From the NCBI RefSeq assembly GCF_013778455.1, contig NZ_JACEHE010000040.1, positions 1 through 55,419 of the forward strand: DNA of 55,419 nt, in the 5' to 3' direction. The position numbers were made by a program, and so were the translations under genes. Under the pieces are notes generated by a model, which had not been told where the DNA came from, ran no database searches, and saw nothing but the letters and a program-made list of their open reading frames with translations. Origin of the DNA: Streptomyces himalayensis subsp. himalayensis. Its GTDB lineage: Bacteria; Actinomycetota; Actinomycetes; Streptomycetales; Streptomycetaceae. This document shows, piece by piece, positions 40,434-51,190 of this stretch. Each line of letters opens with the position of its first letter. The stretch's first letter is position 1.

Positions 40434-41704
40434 TCACACGAACGGTCAAGGCCCAGCTGATCGCCTTCGCCACCGTGACGGCCGTCGGTGTGTCGTACGT
40501 CGGCGCCCAGTACACGGGTCTCGTGGACAGCCTCCTCGACCGCGGGTACACCGTGCGGGCCGACTTCGCCGAGTCCGGGGGCATCTTCCCCGGCGCCGAG
40601 GTCACGTACAGAGGAGTGCCGGTGGGACGCGTCGGCAAGCTGCGGCTGACCGGCTCCGGCGGGGTGTCGGTGGCCCTCGACATCGAGGGCGGGCCGCGGA
40701 TACCGGCCGACACGCTGGCCATGGTGGCGAACCGTTCGGCGGTGGGCGAGCAGTACGTCGACCTGCAGCCGCGGGGCAGCGGCGGGCCCTATCTGCTGGA
40801 CGGCAGCACGATCTCCCGGAGCAACACGCGGGTGCCGCTGCCCACCACGGATCTCATCATCAGCCTCGACCGGCTGGTCAACTCCGTCGGCAAGGACGAT
40901 CTGCGGGTCACCGTCGACGAGCTGGGTGAAGCCTTCGCCGGCACGGGACCGCAGCTGAGCCGGCTGGTGGACTCCGGGAACGAGCTGGTCGAGTCGGCCT
41001 CCGACTCGCTCCCCCAGACGATCTCGCTGATCGAGGACTCCCGGACGGTCCTCAAGACGCAGGCCGACCAGGGCTCGTCCATCAAGTCGTTCTCGAGCGA
41101 TCTCGCCGACCTCACCGCGGAGTTGAAGAAGAGCGACGGCGACCTGCGCAAGCTGATCGGCAACACGCCGCCCGCGGCGGAGGAGGTCAACTCGCTGCTG
41201 AAGTCGACGCGGCCGCATCTGCCGGTGCTGCTGGCCAATCTGATCAGCGGCGGCCAGGTCACGCTGGCCCGGCTGCCCGGCGTGGAACAGGCCCTGGTCA
41301 CCTTCCCGGTGGTGGTCGCGGACAGCTACACCGTCATCCCGGGTGACGGCACCACCCACTTCGGGCTGGTGCTCAACGCCGACGACCCGCCCGCGTGCAC
41401 CCAGGGATACGGGACCCAGCGACGCGACCCCGCGGACACGAGCACGCGCGAGGCGAACACGAACGCGCGTTGCACGGCACCGCGCGGCGGCAAGACGTCG
41501 GTACGCGGCGCGCAGAACGCACCCGGCGCGTCGGCCGGTTCGGCCGGCGCGAACCAGGCGGCGTACGTCACGCCGTACGACCCGGAGACCGGCACCGCCG
41601 CCGGTCCTGACGGAACGTTCGTCGAGATCGGCTCGACGGGCGGCGAACAGAGCGTGTTCGGAAAGGAGTCGTGGCAATGGCTGCTCGTCGGACCGATGGC
41701 ATGA
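40430..41704 (+). CDS. mceF: Mce family protein F
   Basis: A 424-residue protein. The N-terminal helix (about 8-27), Mce domain (about 38-110, YRGVPVGRVGKL and AVGEQYVDLQP), helical region and C-terminal domain with two cysteines close the A-F set. It starts with GTG overlapping the mceE stop (GTGA). The last 28 bp overlap the next gene. Confidence 0.92.
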   Translation: MITRTVKAQLIAFATVTAVGVSYVGAQYTGLVDSLLDRGYTVRADFAESGGIFPGAEVTYRGVPVGRVGKLRLTGSGGVSVALDIEGGPRIPADTLAMVANRSAVGEQYVDLQPRGSGGPYLLDGSTISRSNTRVPLPTTDLIISLDRLVNSVGKDDLRVTVDELGEAFAGTGPQLSRLVDSGNELVESASDSLPQTISLIEDSRTVLKTQADQGSSIKSFSSDLADLTAELKKSDGDLRKLIGNTPPAAEEVNSLLKSTRPHLPVLLANLISGGQVTLARLPGVEQALVTFPVVVADSYTVIPGDGTTHFGLVLNADDPPACTQGYGTQRRDPADTSTREANTNARCTAPRGGKTSVRGAQNAPGASAGSAGANQAAYVTPYDPETGTAAGPDGTFVEIGSTGGEQSVFGKESWQWLLVGPMA

Positions 41705-42321
41705 CCGACAGGACTACTGACGTGGCTGAGGCGACCGCCGAAGGCACAGGGGGCAGCGCAGGAGGGGGCCTGATCGGGAGCTTCGTCGTACGGGCGGTCC
41801 GCCCGCTGCGGCGGCTCGCGGCCGGACCCGCGGACGGCACCCGCCGCGGCCGGGCATGGTCCGCGGGACTCGTCACGGCGACGGTACTGACGACGGCGGT
41901 GACCGGCTGGTTGAGCGTCCAGCTGTACGAGCAGCACGAGGCGGAGCAGCGGCGCCAGGACATCCTGGCTACGGCCCGGCAGTCGGCGCTGAACTTCACG
42001 TCGATCGACTACCGGCACTACGACCGGGACAGCCGGAACGTGCTGAAGGGCGCGACGGGTGACTTCAAGGAGCAGTTCGCGGCGCAGACCAAGGAGCTGA
42101 CCGAACTCGTCGCCGAGAACAAGTCGGTCTCCGAGGGCCAGGTCCTCGAAGCCGGCATCACGCGCTCGGACGAGCGGTCGGCCCGCGTCCTGGTGGTCGC
42201 CGACAGCAAGGTGACCAACGCGTCGGTGCCCAAGGGGGAGGCCCGCACCTACCGGCTGCAGCTCGACCTCGTGCTCGTGGACGGCCGCTGGCTGACGTCC
42301 GGCGTCGAGTTCGTCGGCTGA
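41677..42321 (+). CDS. Mce-associated membrane protein 1
   Basis: A 214-residue protein. A disordered N-terminus, one transmembrane helix (about 66-90) and an extracytoplasmic NTF2/VirB8-like domain (FTSIDYRHYDRDSRNVLKGATGDF) match Mce-associated (Mas) proteins that stabilise the transporter. ATG 41677 has AAAGGAG with an 8-bp spacer. The in-frame ATG 41701 would give the 4-bp ATGA overlap used elsewhere in the operon and is a real alternative. Confidence 0.87.
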   Translation: MAARRTDGMTDRTTDVAEATAEGTGGSAGGGLIGSFVVRAVRPLRRLAAGPADGTRRGRAWSAGLVTATVLTTAVTGWLSVQLYEQHEAEQRRQDILATARQSALNFTSIDYRHYDRDSRNVLKGATGDFKEQFAAQTKELTELVAENKSVSEGQVLEAGITRSDERSARVLVVADSKVTNASVPKGEARTYRLQLDLVLVDGRWLTSGVEFVG

Positions 42322-42379
42322 CCGCACTTCCGTACGACCCGGCCGACGGCCCCGTACGACTCGTAAGGAGAAGAGAACC

Positions 42380-43204
42380 GTGGCGAACCCGACGACCCGA
42401 AGCCGCACCGGCTCCCCCGCCCGCCGGAGCCTGACCGCGGCCGCTCGCGCGGCGGCCAAGCGAGCGGAACGCAGCGGCCACGATCCCGTGGCCGACCAGC
42501 CCCCGGGGTCCACGGCCCACTCCCTGGCGGAGGACGCCTCCGACGCGACCCCGCGGCGCCCGGAGGGACAGCAGGTCGGCCGCACGCTGCTCATCGAACC
42601 CCCGGACGGCTGGGACGATCCGCCGGAGCCGCGACTGGCCTTCGAGGACGCCGACGAGGAGGAGCCCGAGGCTCCCGCCGCCGCGCGCACAACGCGACGG
42701 CGCCGACAGGGACTGCTCACGACGGTGCTCGCCGTCCTCCTCGTGGTGGGCCTCGTCGCGGTGGCCGTGCTCGGCTGGCAGTACCGCGAGGGGCGGCAGG
42801 CCGAACAGGCGCGGGGGCAGGCGCTCGCAGCAGCGCGGAAGGCGGCGCCCGTCGTCCTGTCGTACGACTACCGGCATCTGGACCGGGACTTCGCCGCGGC
42901 GCGGGAGCATCTCACCGGGGCCTTCCGCGACCAGTACGCGAAGACCACGAGGACGGTGGTGGGGCCCACGGCCGCGAAGTACAAGGGGGTGGTGAAGGCG
43001 ACCGTGGTGAAGCCCGCGGGCGGCGGGGACCCGGCGGCCTCCGTGGTGTCCGCCTCGCCTGACAAGGCCGTCGTCCTGCTCTTCGTCAACCAGGTCACCC
43101 AGAGCACACAGGTCTCCGGCTCCCGTGTGGACCTGAACCGGGTGCGGATGACACTCACCCGTACGTCCGACGGCTGGAAGGTCAGCGCTGTCGACGCGCT
43201 GTGA
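42380..43204 (+). CDS. Mce-associated membrane protein 2
   Basis: A 274-residue protein. A long acidic, disordered cytosolic N-terminus (to about residue 110) leads to one transmembrane helix (about 113-133) and a VirB8-like outer domain (LSYDYRHLDRDFAAAREHLTGAF). The shared YDYRHxDRD motif marks it as a paralogue of the preceding gene. GTG start with AAGGAG upstream. It is the last gene of the operon, followed by a strong hairpin. Confidence 0.88.
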   Translation: MANPTTRSRTGSPARRSLTAAARAAAKRAERSGHDPVADQPPGSTAHSLAEDASDATPRRPEGQQVGRTLLIEPPDGWDDPPEPRLAFEDADEEEPEAPAAARTTRRRRQGLLTTVLAVLLVVGLVAVAVLGWQYREGRQAEQARGQALAAARKAAPVVLSYDYRHLDRDFAAAREHLTGAFRDQYAKTTRTVVGPTAAKYKGVVKATVVKPAGGGDPAASVVSASPDKAVVLLFVNQVTQSTQVSGSRVDLNRVRMTLTRTSDGWKVSAVDAL

Positions 43205-43232
43205 ACGGTCCTCCCCCGGCAGTCGCCCCCAG

Positions 43233-43260
43233 ACGCCCCCGCGCATTCGCGCGGGGGCGT
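43233..43260 (+). terminator. Rho-independent terminator of the mce operon
   Basis: A 12-bp perfect stem (ACGCCCCCGCGC with GCGCGGGGGCGT), loop ATTC, then TTCTTGT, starting 29 bp after the last stop. Confidence 0.9.
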
Positions 43261-43302
43261 TCTTGTCGGGCGCCTTGACACCACCGCCGAGCCAGAGGCA
43301 GT

Positions 43303-43340
43303 CTTCCGTTAAGCAAAATAAAACTTCCGCTATACGGAAG
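43303..43340 (+). promoter_or_regulatory. Paired AllR/IclR-type operators upstream of hyi
   Basis: A perfect site CTTCCG-CTATA-CGGAAG (43324-43340) lies 15 bp before the hyi ATG. A half-conserved site beginning CTTCCG (43303-43319) lies exactly 21 bp upstream. The same 21-bp pair stands upstream of gcl. In S. coelicolor the IclR-family regulator AllR controls these glyoxylate genes, so AllR is the likely ligand; the regulator gene is not in the window. Confidence 0.75.
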
Positions 43341-43355
43341 GAAAGCCTACCTCTC

Positions 43356-44210
43356 ATGCCTGGTTCCGAGACAGCCGCCACCGGCCAGCGCTTCGACGTC
43401 AACCTGTCGATCCTCTTCACGGAACTCCCGCTCCTGGAGCGCCCTGCGGCCGCCGCGGCAGCGGGTTTCACGGCGGTCGAGCTGTGGTGGCCCTGGATCG
43501 ACGCGCCCGCGCCCGAGCAGTCACGACTCGACGCCCTGCAGAGGGCGATCGAGGACGCGGGTGTGCAACTGGTAGGCCTGAACTTCTACGCGGGGCAGTT
43601 GCCGGGCCCTGACCGCGGGGCCCTGTCGATCCCCGGCGAGGAGTCGGAGAGGTTCCGCGCCAACATCGACGTGGCCGCCGGCTTCGCCGAGTCGCTGGGC
43701 TGCAAGGCCCTCAACGCCCTCTACGGCAACCGCGTCGAGGGAGTGGACCCGGCCGTCCAGGACGACCTCGCCCTCGCGAACCTGGCGCTGGCCGCCCGGG
43801 CCGCCGACCGCATCGGCGCGACCCTGCTGATCGAGACCCTCAACAGGCCGGAGTCGCCGCTCTATCCGCTGGTGAGCGCCCCGGCCGCCATCGAGGTCGT
43901 CGAGGGGGTCAACAAGGCGACGGGCCTCGGTAACGCCCGTTTCCTCATGGACCTGTACCACCTGTCCAGGAACGGCGAGGACCTGCCGTCGGTGATCGAG
44001 CAGTACGCCGCGCGGACTGGCCACGTGCAGATCGCCGACAACCCCGGCCGCGGCGCCCCCGGCACCGGCTCACTGCCGCTGGAAGAGCTCCTCGGTCTGC
44101 TCCGCAAGGCGGGTTACGACGGCTGGGTCGGCCTGGAGTACAAGCCGGGCGACCGCCCGAGCGCCGAGGCCTTCGACTGGCTGCCACTGGAGGCCCGCGC
44201 CGCGCGCTGA
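43356..44210 (+). CDS. hyi: Hydroxypyruvate isomerase (TIM barrel)
   Basis: A 284-residue xylose-isomerase-like TIM-barrel protein that interconverts hydroxypyruvate and tartronate semialdehyde. Typical pieces are VNLSILFTELPLLERPAAAA, the metal-site glutamate in LLIETLN, FLMDLYHL, GHVQIADNPGR and the final glutamate in GLEYKP. Length is close to the E. coli enzyme (258) plus a short tail. It is first in an operon with glxR (100-bp gap). ATG 43356 directly follows the operator region. Confidence 0.92.
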   Translation: MPGSETAATGQRFDVNLSILFTELPLLERPAAAAAAGFTAVELWWPWIDAPAPEQSRLDALQRAIEDAGVQLVGLNFYAGQLPGPDRGALSIPGEESERFRANIDVAAGFAESLGCKALNALYGNRVEGVDPAVQDDLALANLALAARAADRIGATLLIETLNRPESPLYPLVSAPAAIEVVEGVNKATGLGNARFLMDLYHLSRNGEDLPSVIEQYAARTGHVQIADNPGRGAPGTGSLPLEELLGLLRKAGYDGWVGLEYKPGDRPSAEAFDWLPLEARAAR

Positions 44211-44310
44211 CGCCGCCTCTGCACCGGCGCTCGGCCACAACTCATCGACGCAGCACGACATCCCGCACGGCTTTACCGACGCATGCACGGCTTTCTGAGG
44301 AGGCACCCTC

Positions 44311-45216
44311 ATGAGCGACAACCTCCCCCACCACCTCCCCAAAGTGGCATGGATCGGCCTCGGCATCATGGGCTCCCCCATGTCCGAGAACCTGATCAAG
44401 GCCGGATACCCCGTCACCGGCTACACGCTGGAGCAGGAGAAGCTCGACCGGCTCGCCGCCGCGGGCGGCACCGCGGCCGGCTCGATCGCCGAGGCCGTCG
44501 GGGAGGCCGACGTCGTGATCACGATGGTGCCCGCCTCGCCGCAGGTCGAGGCCGTCGCCTACGGGCCCGACGGCATCCTGGAGAACGCAAGGCCGGGCAC
44601 CCTGCTGATCGACATGTCCTCGATCACCCCGGGGACCTCGGTCGACCTCGCCAAGGCCGCCGCCCACAAGGGCATTCGCGTGCTGGACGCCCCCGTATCC
44701 GGTGGCGAGGCCGGGGCGGTCGAAGCCGTGCTCTCCATCATGGTTGGCGGCGAGCAGCCCGACTTCGACGAGGCCAGGCCGATCTTCGAGGCCCTCGGCA
44801 AGACGATCGTGCTGTGCGGCCCGCATGGCTCCGGCCAGACGGTGAAGGCCGCCAATCAGCTGATGGTCGCGGTCAACATCCAGGCGTGCGCCGAGGCCGT
44901 GGTCTTCCTGGAGAAGTCCGGCGTGGACCTGAACGCCGCCCTCGACGTCCTGAACGGCGGTCTGGCCGGCTCCACGGTCCTGACCCGCAAGAAGGACAAC
45001 TTCCTCAACCGGGACTTCAGGCCCGGCTTCCGTATCGACCTGCACCACAAGGACATGGGCATCGTCACCGACGCCGCCCGCGCCGTCGGTGCCGCGCTGC
45101 CCGCCGGGGCAGTGGTCGCGCAGCTCGTGGCCTCGCTGCGTGCGCAGGGCGACGGCGGGCTCGACCACTCGGCGCTGCTGCGCGCCGTCGAGCGCCTCTC
45201 GGGTGCCGCGGACTGA
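44311..45216 (+). CDS. glxR: 2-hydroxy-3-oxopropionate (tartronate semialdehyde) reductase
   Basis: A 301-residue beta-hydroxyacid dehydrogenase. The Rossmann motif is IGLGIMGSPM, the substrate motif DAPVSGGEAGA and the catalytic lysine is in VKAANQLMVA. It reduces tartronate semialdehyde to glycerate with NAD(P)H. GAGG lies upstream of ATG 44311. With Hyi and glyoxylate carboligase it completes glyoxylate-to-glycerate conversion. Confidence 0.94.
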   Translation: MSDNLPHHLPKVAWIGLGIMGSPMSENLIKAGYPVTGYTLEQEKLDRLAAAGGTAAGSIAEAVGEADVVITMVPASPQVEAVAYGPDGILENARPGTLLIDMSSITPGTSVDLAKAAAHKGIRVLDAPVSGGEAGAVEAVLSIMVGGEQPDFDEARPIFEALGKTIVLCGPHGSGQTVKAANQLMVAVNIQACAEAVVFLEKSGVDLNAALDVLNGGLAGSTVLTRKKDNFLNRDFRPGFRIDLHHKDMGIVTDAARAVGAALPAGAVVAQLVASLRAQGDGGLDHSALLRAVERLSGAAD

Positions 45217-45479
45217 GTCCCTCCGAGACTTCCGGGCCGCGTCGGCGCCGACATATGTCCTGTCGCGCCCAGGCGCCGCCGCGGCCCGGATTCCAATCCC
45301 CACGGTCTCAACTACGCGAATGATGAGCCGAGTTCGGGCAAACCGGGACGCGACGATGCGCCCGGACGTCATCGCGTGTAGCCGTCGGGCGTACCCGGGC
45401 TACGGCAACCTCAAGTCTTCCTCTGAACTCGGTCCCGAGGGCTTCGCTTCTGACCACCGTTGGGCACAACCTGAGCACA
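45217..45479. other. Intergenic, nothing recognised
   Basis: No gene or clear motif was found in this stretch between glxR and the two terminator hairpins. Short open frames here lack ribosome sites. Confidence 0.4.
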
Positions 45480-45512
45480 CGAGGCCCGCCGGCACGGGGG
45501 CGGCGGGCCTCG
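45480..45512. terminator. Hairpin between convergent glxR and gcl (first)
   Basis: An 11-bp perfect stem (45480-45490 with 45502-45512) with an 11-nt GC-rich loop, between two convergent genes. Confidence 0.7.
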
Positions 45513-45560
45513 AGTTCAGCTCGGGGGAGATACCGCAGGGGAAGCACACAGGGGGAATTC

Positions 45561-45596
45561 ACGGCCCCCGTCCCGGAAGTCCGGGGCGGGGGCCGT
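45561..45596. terminator. Hairpin between convergent glxR and gcl (second)
   Basis: A 16-bp stem with one G-T pair (45561-45576 with 45581-45596) and a 4-nt loop AAGT, 24 bp from the gcl stop. It should stop gcl transcription on the minus strand. Confidence 0.75.
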
Positions 45597-45620
45597 GGCT
45601 TGTGCGTTGTCGTGGTGCCG

Positions 45621-47405
<1,785 letters not shown>

Positions 47406-47475
47406 TGAGTACTCCTGATCCGGCTGTCGGATTCGGACTCCCGTCGCGCCCCGCGGAGAGTGCTCGCTTCCCTTG

Positions 47476-47543
47476 TTCCGTATTGACTCCGCATTGATTC
47501 CGCAGATTCCGTAATGCGGAAAAAATGTTCTGCCATATGGAAG
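47476..47543 (-). promoter_or_regulatory. Paired AllR/IclR-type operators and half-site ladder upstream of gcl
   Basis: A perfect ATTCCG-TAATG-CGGAAA site at 47506-47522 and an imperfect one, GTTCTG-CCATA-TGGAAG, at 47527-47543 are 21 bp apart, the same spacing as upstream of hyi. On the gene side three more TTCCG-like half-sites (47476, 47487, 47498) follow at 11-bp steps, one per helical turn. The rest of the 47406-47738 gap holds the gcl leader and, to the right, the promoter of the zinc-ribbon gene. Confidence 0.72.
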
Positions 47544-47738
47544 TAATGTAGGTGGCGGTGCGGGGAGCGTCAACAGACAGGCACCGGACGGCATTCAGCG
47601 CGATACCGCATGGGTCGATCTGGCCCGACCGGCTGTCAGGGCGGGGGTCGTTGGAGGACGATGGGAGGGGCTGTCCCGATGAGCGGGCTGTCCTGACGTA
47701 CCGTCGCGAGTTCTGAGTGCTGAGTTCTGGGGTGGGTC

Positions 47739-48449
47739 ATGGTCGAGAGCGTGCCGGTGCGGTGCCCGGTCTGCCGCCGCGAGCAGCTCTACGCACCGCC
47801 GTCCTATCCGTGCACGTGCGGCGCGCCCGTCCAGCCGCCCATGGCAAGCTCGACCCCAGAGCCCATCACCCACCGGACCTGGGCGGACGACTGGGTGAGC
47901 GTGCAGTGCGAGTCGTGCGGGCGCGAGGACGAGTGGCCGCAGCCCGAACTGGGGTGCGCGTGCGGGACGGTGCTCCGGATCCCGGTCGCGGCAGGGGCCA
48001 CGACGCGGAGCCGGCAGGCGCCCTCCCTGCCTGTCCACATCCCGCTGCCGCGGACCGCCGCCTCACCCCGCCCGGCCTTCCATCCGGTCACGATCCGCAC
48101 CGCACGCGACGCGGTCACCGCCGTCGCGCTGTATCTGCGCTGGCTCGGCTACCGCGACATCCGCAGCGCCGAGCACCGCCCCTCGTCCGGGATCGGGCTC
48201 GCAGCCACGGGACTCGTCGCCCAGGTGGAGCCGTCCCTGCGGCCGGCGACGCTGCGCGACGTCGAGTGCCTCTGGCTCACGGGCACGGCCGAGTCCGCGC
48301 TGTCCGTCTACTTCTCACTGGCGGGCTACGCGGCCGACGCCCGGGTCCGCGCGGACGAACTGGGCGTCCCCCTGTTCGTCGTCGACCTCACGGGCACCCC
48401 GCAGCCGGTCAACAGCCGGGCGGACGAGCTGTACTCGGCGGGGGCGTAG
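47739..48449 (+). CDS. Zinc-ribbon protein with Mrr-like restriction-endonuclease-fold domain
   Basis: A 236-residue protein. The N-terminus has two CxxC-type zinc ribbons (CPVCRRE with CTCGAP, and CESCGRE with CACGTV). After a Pro-rich linker, residues about 118-230 resemble an Mrr-like endonuclease core: LYLRWLGYRDI, GLVAQVE, and a closing VRADELGVPLFVVD. The usual catalytic D-x-QxK seems altered (no clear lysine in QVE), so it may be an inactive DNA-binding version. It is monocistronic. I do not know its function. Confidence 0.65.
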   Translation: MVESVPVRCPVCRREQLYAPPSYPCTCGAPVQPPMASSTPEPITHRTWADDWVSVQCESCGREDEWPQPELGCACGTVLRIPVAAGATTRSRQAPSLPVHIPLPRTAASPRPAFHPVTIRTARDAVTAVALYLRWLGYRDIRSAEHRPSSGIGLAATGLVAQVEPSLRPATLRDVECLWLTGTAESALSVYFSLAGYAADARVRADELGVPLFVVDLTGTPQPVNSRADELYSAGA

Positions 48450-48611
48450 CCCGAGCTGTGCGGGGCGGGCCCAGCCCAAGCCATACGCGGCACGGCACAG
48501 CCCGCTCAGCCCGAGGACCAGCCCCCCAACCCAAAGGCCGGCCCCCGCGCTGGTCCGCCGAAAGGCGCCGATGCGGGGGCGCGGATTCCCGGGCGCCCGC
48601 ATACTCGTCCC

Positions 48612-49127
48612 ATGCGTATCCGCCGCGCCGCACCCGCCGAGCTGCCCGCCCTCCAGGACATCGAGCGCGCCGCCGGTGAGCCCTTCCGTGCGCTCGGCAT
48701 GGCCGCCGTCGCCGACGACGAGCCGCCCGCCCTCGAGATGCTGGAACGTTTCCGGAGGGCCGGGCGCGCCTGGGTGGCCCTCGACGGGCAGGGCGACGAC
48801 GGCGACCCCGTCGCGTATCTGCTCAGCGCGACCGTCGACGGCGCCGAGTACATCGAGCAGGTCTCCGTGCACCCCCGCGCGGCCCGCCGCGGGGTGGGCC
48901 GGCTGCTGATCGAGCACACCGCCGAACGGGCGCGCGCCGGGGGCCTGCCGGCCCTCACCCTCAGCACCTTCGCCGAGGTTCCCTGGAACGCGCCGTACTA
49001 CGCGCGCCTCGGCTTCCGCATCCTCGACGAGGCCCAACTCACCCCGGGACTGAGGAAGATCCGCGCCGCGGAGGCCGAGCACGGACTCGACCGGTGGCCG
49101 CGCGTGTGCATGCGCAGACCCGTGTGA
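48612..49127 (+). CDS. GNAT family N-acetyltransferase
   Basis: A 171-residue acetyl-CoA-dependent acyltransferase. The acetyl-CoA pyrophosphate loop is visible in VHPRAARRGVGRLL, and the C-terminal strand has WNAPYYARLGF, a common GNAT ending. The substrate is unknown. ATG 48612 is the first codon of the fold. The gene converges with the acyl-CoA synthetase. Confidence 0.9.
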   Translation: MRIRRAAPAELPALQDIERAAGEPFRALGMAAVADDEPPALEMLERFRRAGRAWVALDGQGDDGDPVAYLLSATVDGAEYIEQVSVHPRAARRGVGRLLIEHTAERARAGGLPALTLSTFAEVPWNAPYYARLGFRILDEAQLTPGLRKIRAAEAEHGLDRWPRVCMRRPV

Positions 49128-49157
49128 CCACGGAAGACGACCCCGGAAGCTTCGGGG

Positions 49158-50858
49158 TCACCGGAAGTCCTCCTCGCGGTACTCGTCGGCGGAGCCCGCG
49201 GCCGTGCGCTCGCGCAGCTCGATGCGGCGGATCTTGCCCGACACGGTCTTGGGGAGGTCGGCGAACTCCAGGCGGCGGATGCGCTTGTAGGGAGCGAGGA
49301 CGGTCCGCGAGTGCTCGAAGAGCAGCTTCGCGATGTCCGGTCCGGGCGCGTATCCCTCGGCGAGGACGACGTACGCCTTCGGTACGGCCAGCCGCAGCGG
49401 GTCAGGCGCGGGCACGACGGCCGCCTCGACGACCGCCTCGTGCTCAAGGAGTGCGCTCTCCAGCTCGAACGGGGAGATCTTGTAGTCGGAGGCTTTAAAG
49501 ACATCGTCGCTTCGACCGACGTAGGTGATGTAGCCGTCGGCGTCGCGGGCGCCGATGTCGCCGGTGCGGTAGTAGCCGCCGGCCATGGCCTCGGCGGTGC
49601 GCTCCGGGTCGCCGTGGTAGCCGGTCATGAGGCCCACCGGGCGGGCCGACAGGTCGAGGGCGATCTCCCCCTCGTCGGCGCCGGGAGCGCCAGTCGCAGG
49701 GTCGAGCAGCTCGACCTTGAAGCCGGGGCTCGGCCGTCCCATGGAGCCCGTCTTCAGCGGCTGCCCGGGGCTGTTGGACACCTGCACGGCCGTCTCGGTC
49801 TGCCCGAACCCGTCGCGGATGGTGACGCCCCAGTCGCGCCGCACCTGCTCGATGACCTCGGGGTTGAGCGGCTCCCCGGCGGCGACGGCCTCGCGCGGCG
49901 GCGTGCGCAGCTGCCCGAGGTCGGCCTGGATGAGCATGCGCCACACGGTGGGCGGCGCGCAGAAGCTGGTGACCCCCGCCTCGTCCATCTCGGCCATCAG
50001 GCGTCCCGCGTCGAAGCGCGTGTAGTTGTGGATGAAGACGGTGGCTTCCGCGTTCCACGGGGCGAAGAGGTTGGACCAGGCGTGCTTGGCCCAGCCGGGC
50101 GAGGAGATGTTCAGATGGACGTCGCCCGGCTTCAGCCCGATCCAGTACATCGTGGCCAGGTGGCCGATCGGGTACGACACGTGGGTGTGCTCGACGAGTT
50201 TGGGGCGGGCGGTCGTGCCGGAGGTGAAATACAGCATGAGGGTGTCGTCGGCGCGGGTGACGCCGTCGGGCTCGAAGGACGCGGACGCTTCGTAGGCCTG
50301 CTCGTAGGCGACCCAGCGGCCCGTGGGCTCGGCCGCGGAGGTCCCGCCGCCTCCTACGACGATCCGGGTGTAGTCCCCCGGCACGTCGTCGAATTTCGCC
50401 GTGTCCTCGGCCCGGACGATGATGTGCCGCACGTCGCCGCGCTCGACGCGGTCCCGTAGGTCGGCGGGGCCCAGCAGGGGTGTGGCCGGGATGACGACGG
50501 CCCGCAGCTTCATCGCGGCGAGGGCCGTCTCCCACAGCTCCGCCTGGTTGCCGAGCATGACGAGGATGCGGTCACCGTGGCGTACGCCCTGGGCGCGCAG
50601 CCAGTTGGCGGCCTGAGCCGAGCGGGCGGACAGCTCGGCGAACGACAGGCGGGTGCGCTGCCCGTCCTCCTCGACGATGTGCAGCGCGATCCTGTCGTTG
50701 CCGCGCGCGATCACGTCGAACCAGTCGAGCGCCCAGTTGAAGAACTCCGGCCGGGGCCAGACGAAGCCCTCGTACGCGGAGGCGTAGTCCTCCCGGTGCC
50801 TGAGCAGGAAGTCCCGTGCGGTGCGGAACTGCTCGGTGGCGCTCGTCGTCGCCGTCAT
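49158..50858 (-). CDS. AMP-dependent acyl-CoA synthetase (medium-chain/acetyl type)
   Basis: A 566-residue ANL-family adenylating enzyme that activates a carboxylic acid to its CoA thioester. Motifs: LYFTSGTTARPKL (P-loop), DGFGQTE, YYRTGD, GRSDDVFKASDYKISPFELE (hinge), and the catalytic lysine in PKTVSGKIRR. The order and wording fit the medium-chain (MACS)-like group. The ATG at 50856-50858 has GAGGAGG upstream. It is divergent from the LAL regulator, with a palindrome in between. Confidence 0.92.
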   Translation of the reverse strand: MTATTSATEQFRTARDFLLRHREDYASAYEGFVWPRPEFFNWALDWFDVIARGNDRIALHIVEEDGQRTRLSFAELSARSAQAANWLRAQGVRHGDRILVMLGNQAELWETALAAMKLRAVVIPATPLLGPADLRDRVERGDVRHIIVRAEDTAKFDDVPGDYTRIVVGGGGTSAAEPTGRWVAYEQAYEASASFEPDGVTRADDTLMLYFTSGTTARPKLVEHTHVSYPIGHLATMYWIGLKPGDVHLNISSPGWAKHAWSNLFAPWNAEATVFIHNYTRFDAGRLMAEMDEAGVTSFCAPPTVWRMLIQADLGQLRTPPREAVAAGEPLNPEVIEQVRRDWGVTIRDGFGQTETAVQVSNSPGQPLKTGSMGRPSPGFKVELLDPATGAPGADEGEIALDLSARPVGLMTGYHGDPERTAEAMAGGYYRTGDIGARDADGYITYVGRSDDVFKASDYKISPFELESALLEHEAVVEAAVVPAPDPLRLAVPKAYVVLAEGYAPGPDIAKLLFEHSRTVLAPYKRIRRLEFADLPKTVSGKIRRIELRERTAAGSADEYREEDFR

Positions 50859-50928
50859 GTGCCCTCCTCGTTGCGGACCTTGCCGGACAGCCGCCTGCCA
50901 TCGTCCAATCCATGACGTGGATCTCACT

Positions 50929-50944
50929 ACCCCCGAACGGGGGT
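50929..50944. promoter_or_regulatory. Palindrome between the acyl-CoA synthetase and LuxR genes
   Basis: A perfect inverted repeat ACCCCCG-AA-CGGGGGT, 71 bp upstream of the synthetase ATG. A related TCCCC-GA-GGGGGA lies before the trypsin gene on the other side of the regulator (about 54177-54189). It may be the regulator's binding site; this is inference. Further on, a 22-bp direct repeat occurs at 50977-50998 and 51016-51037, then an AT-richer stretch (51050-51165) holding the luxR promoter. Confidence 0.5.
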
Positions 50945-51190
50945 GGGATCGTGAAGGGGCATGCCGCCCCCTCCCCTCCGGCCGACCCCGGTCCCCTCTG
51001 GCCGCCCTGGTCTCGTCCGGCCGACCCCGGTCCCCTCCGCCCGCCCCGCGCGTCATTTGTTATTCATGCGGCACCATCGTGAAATCCCTTATGCCGAGTG
51101 ATTCTTATTCCACTCACCCGCACAACCGCCCGAATTCTCAAGCCTCTTTGCATAAGATTGTCCCGGACACGACATGAGGGGAGCGGGGCC

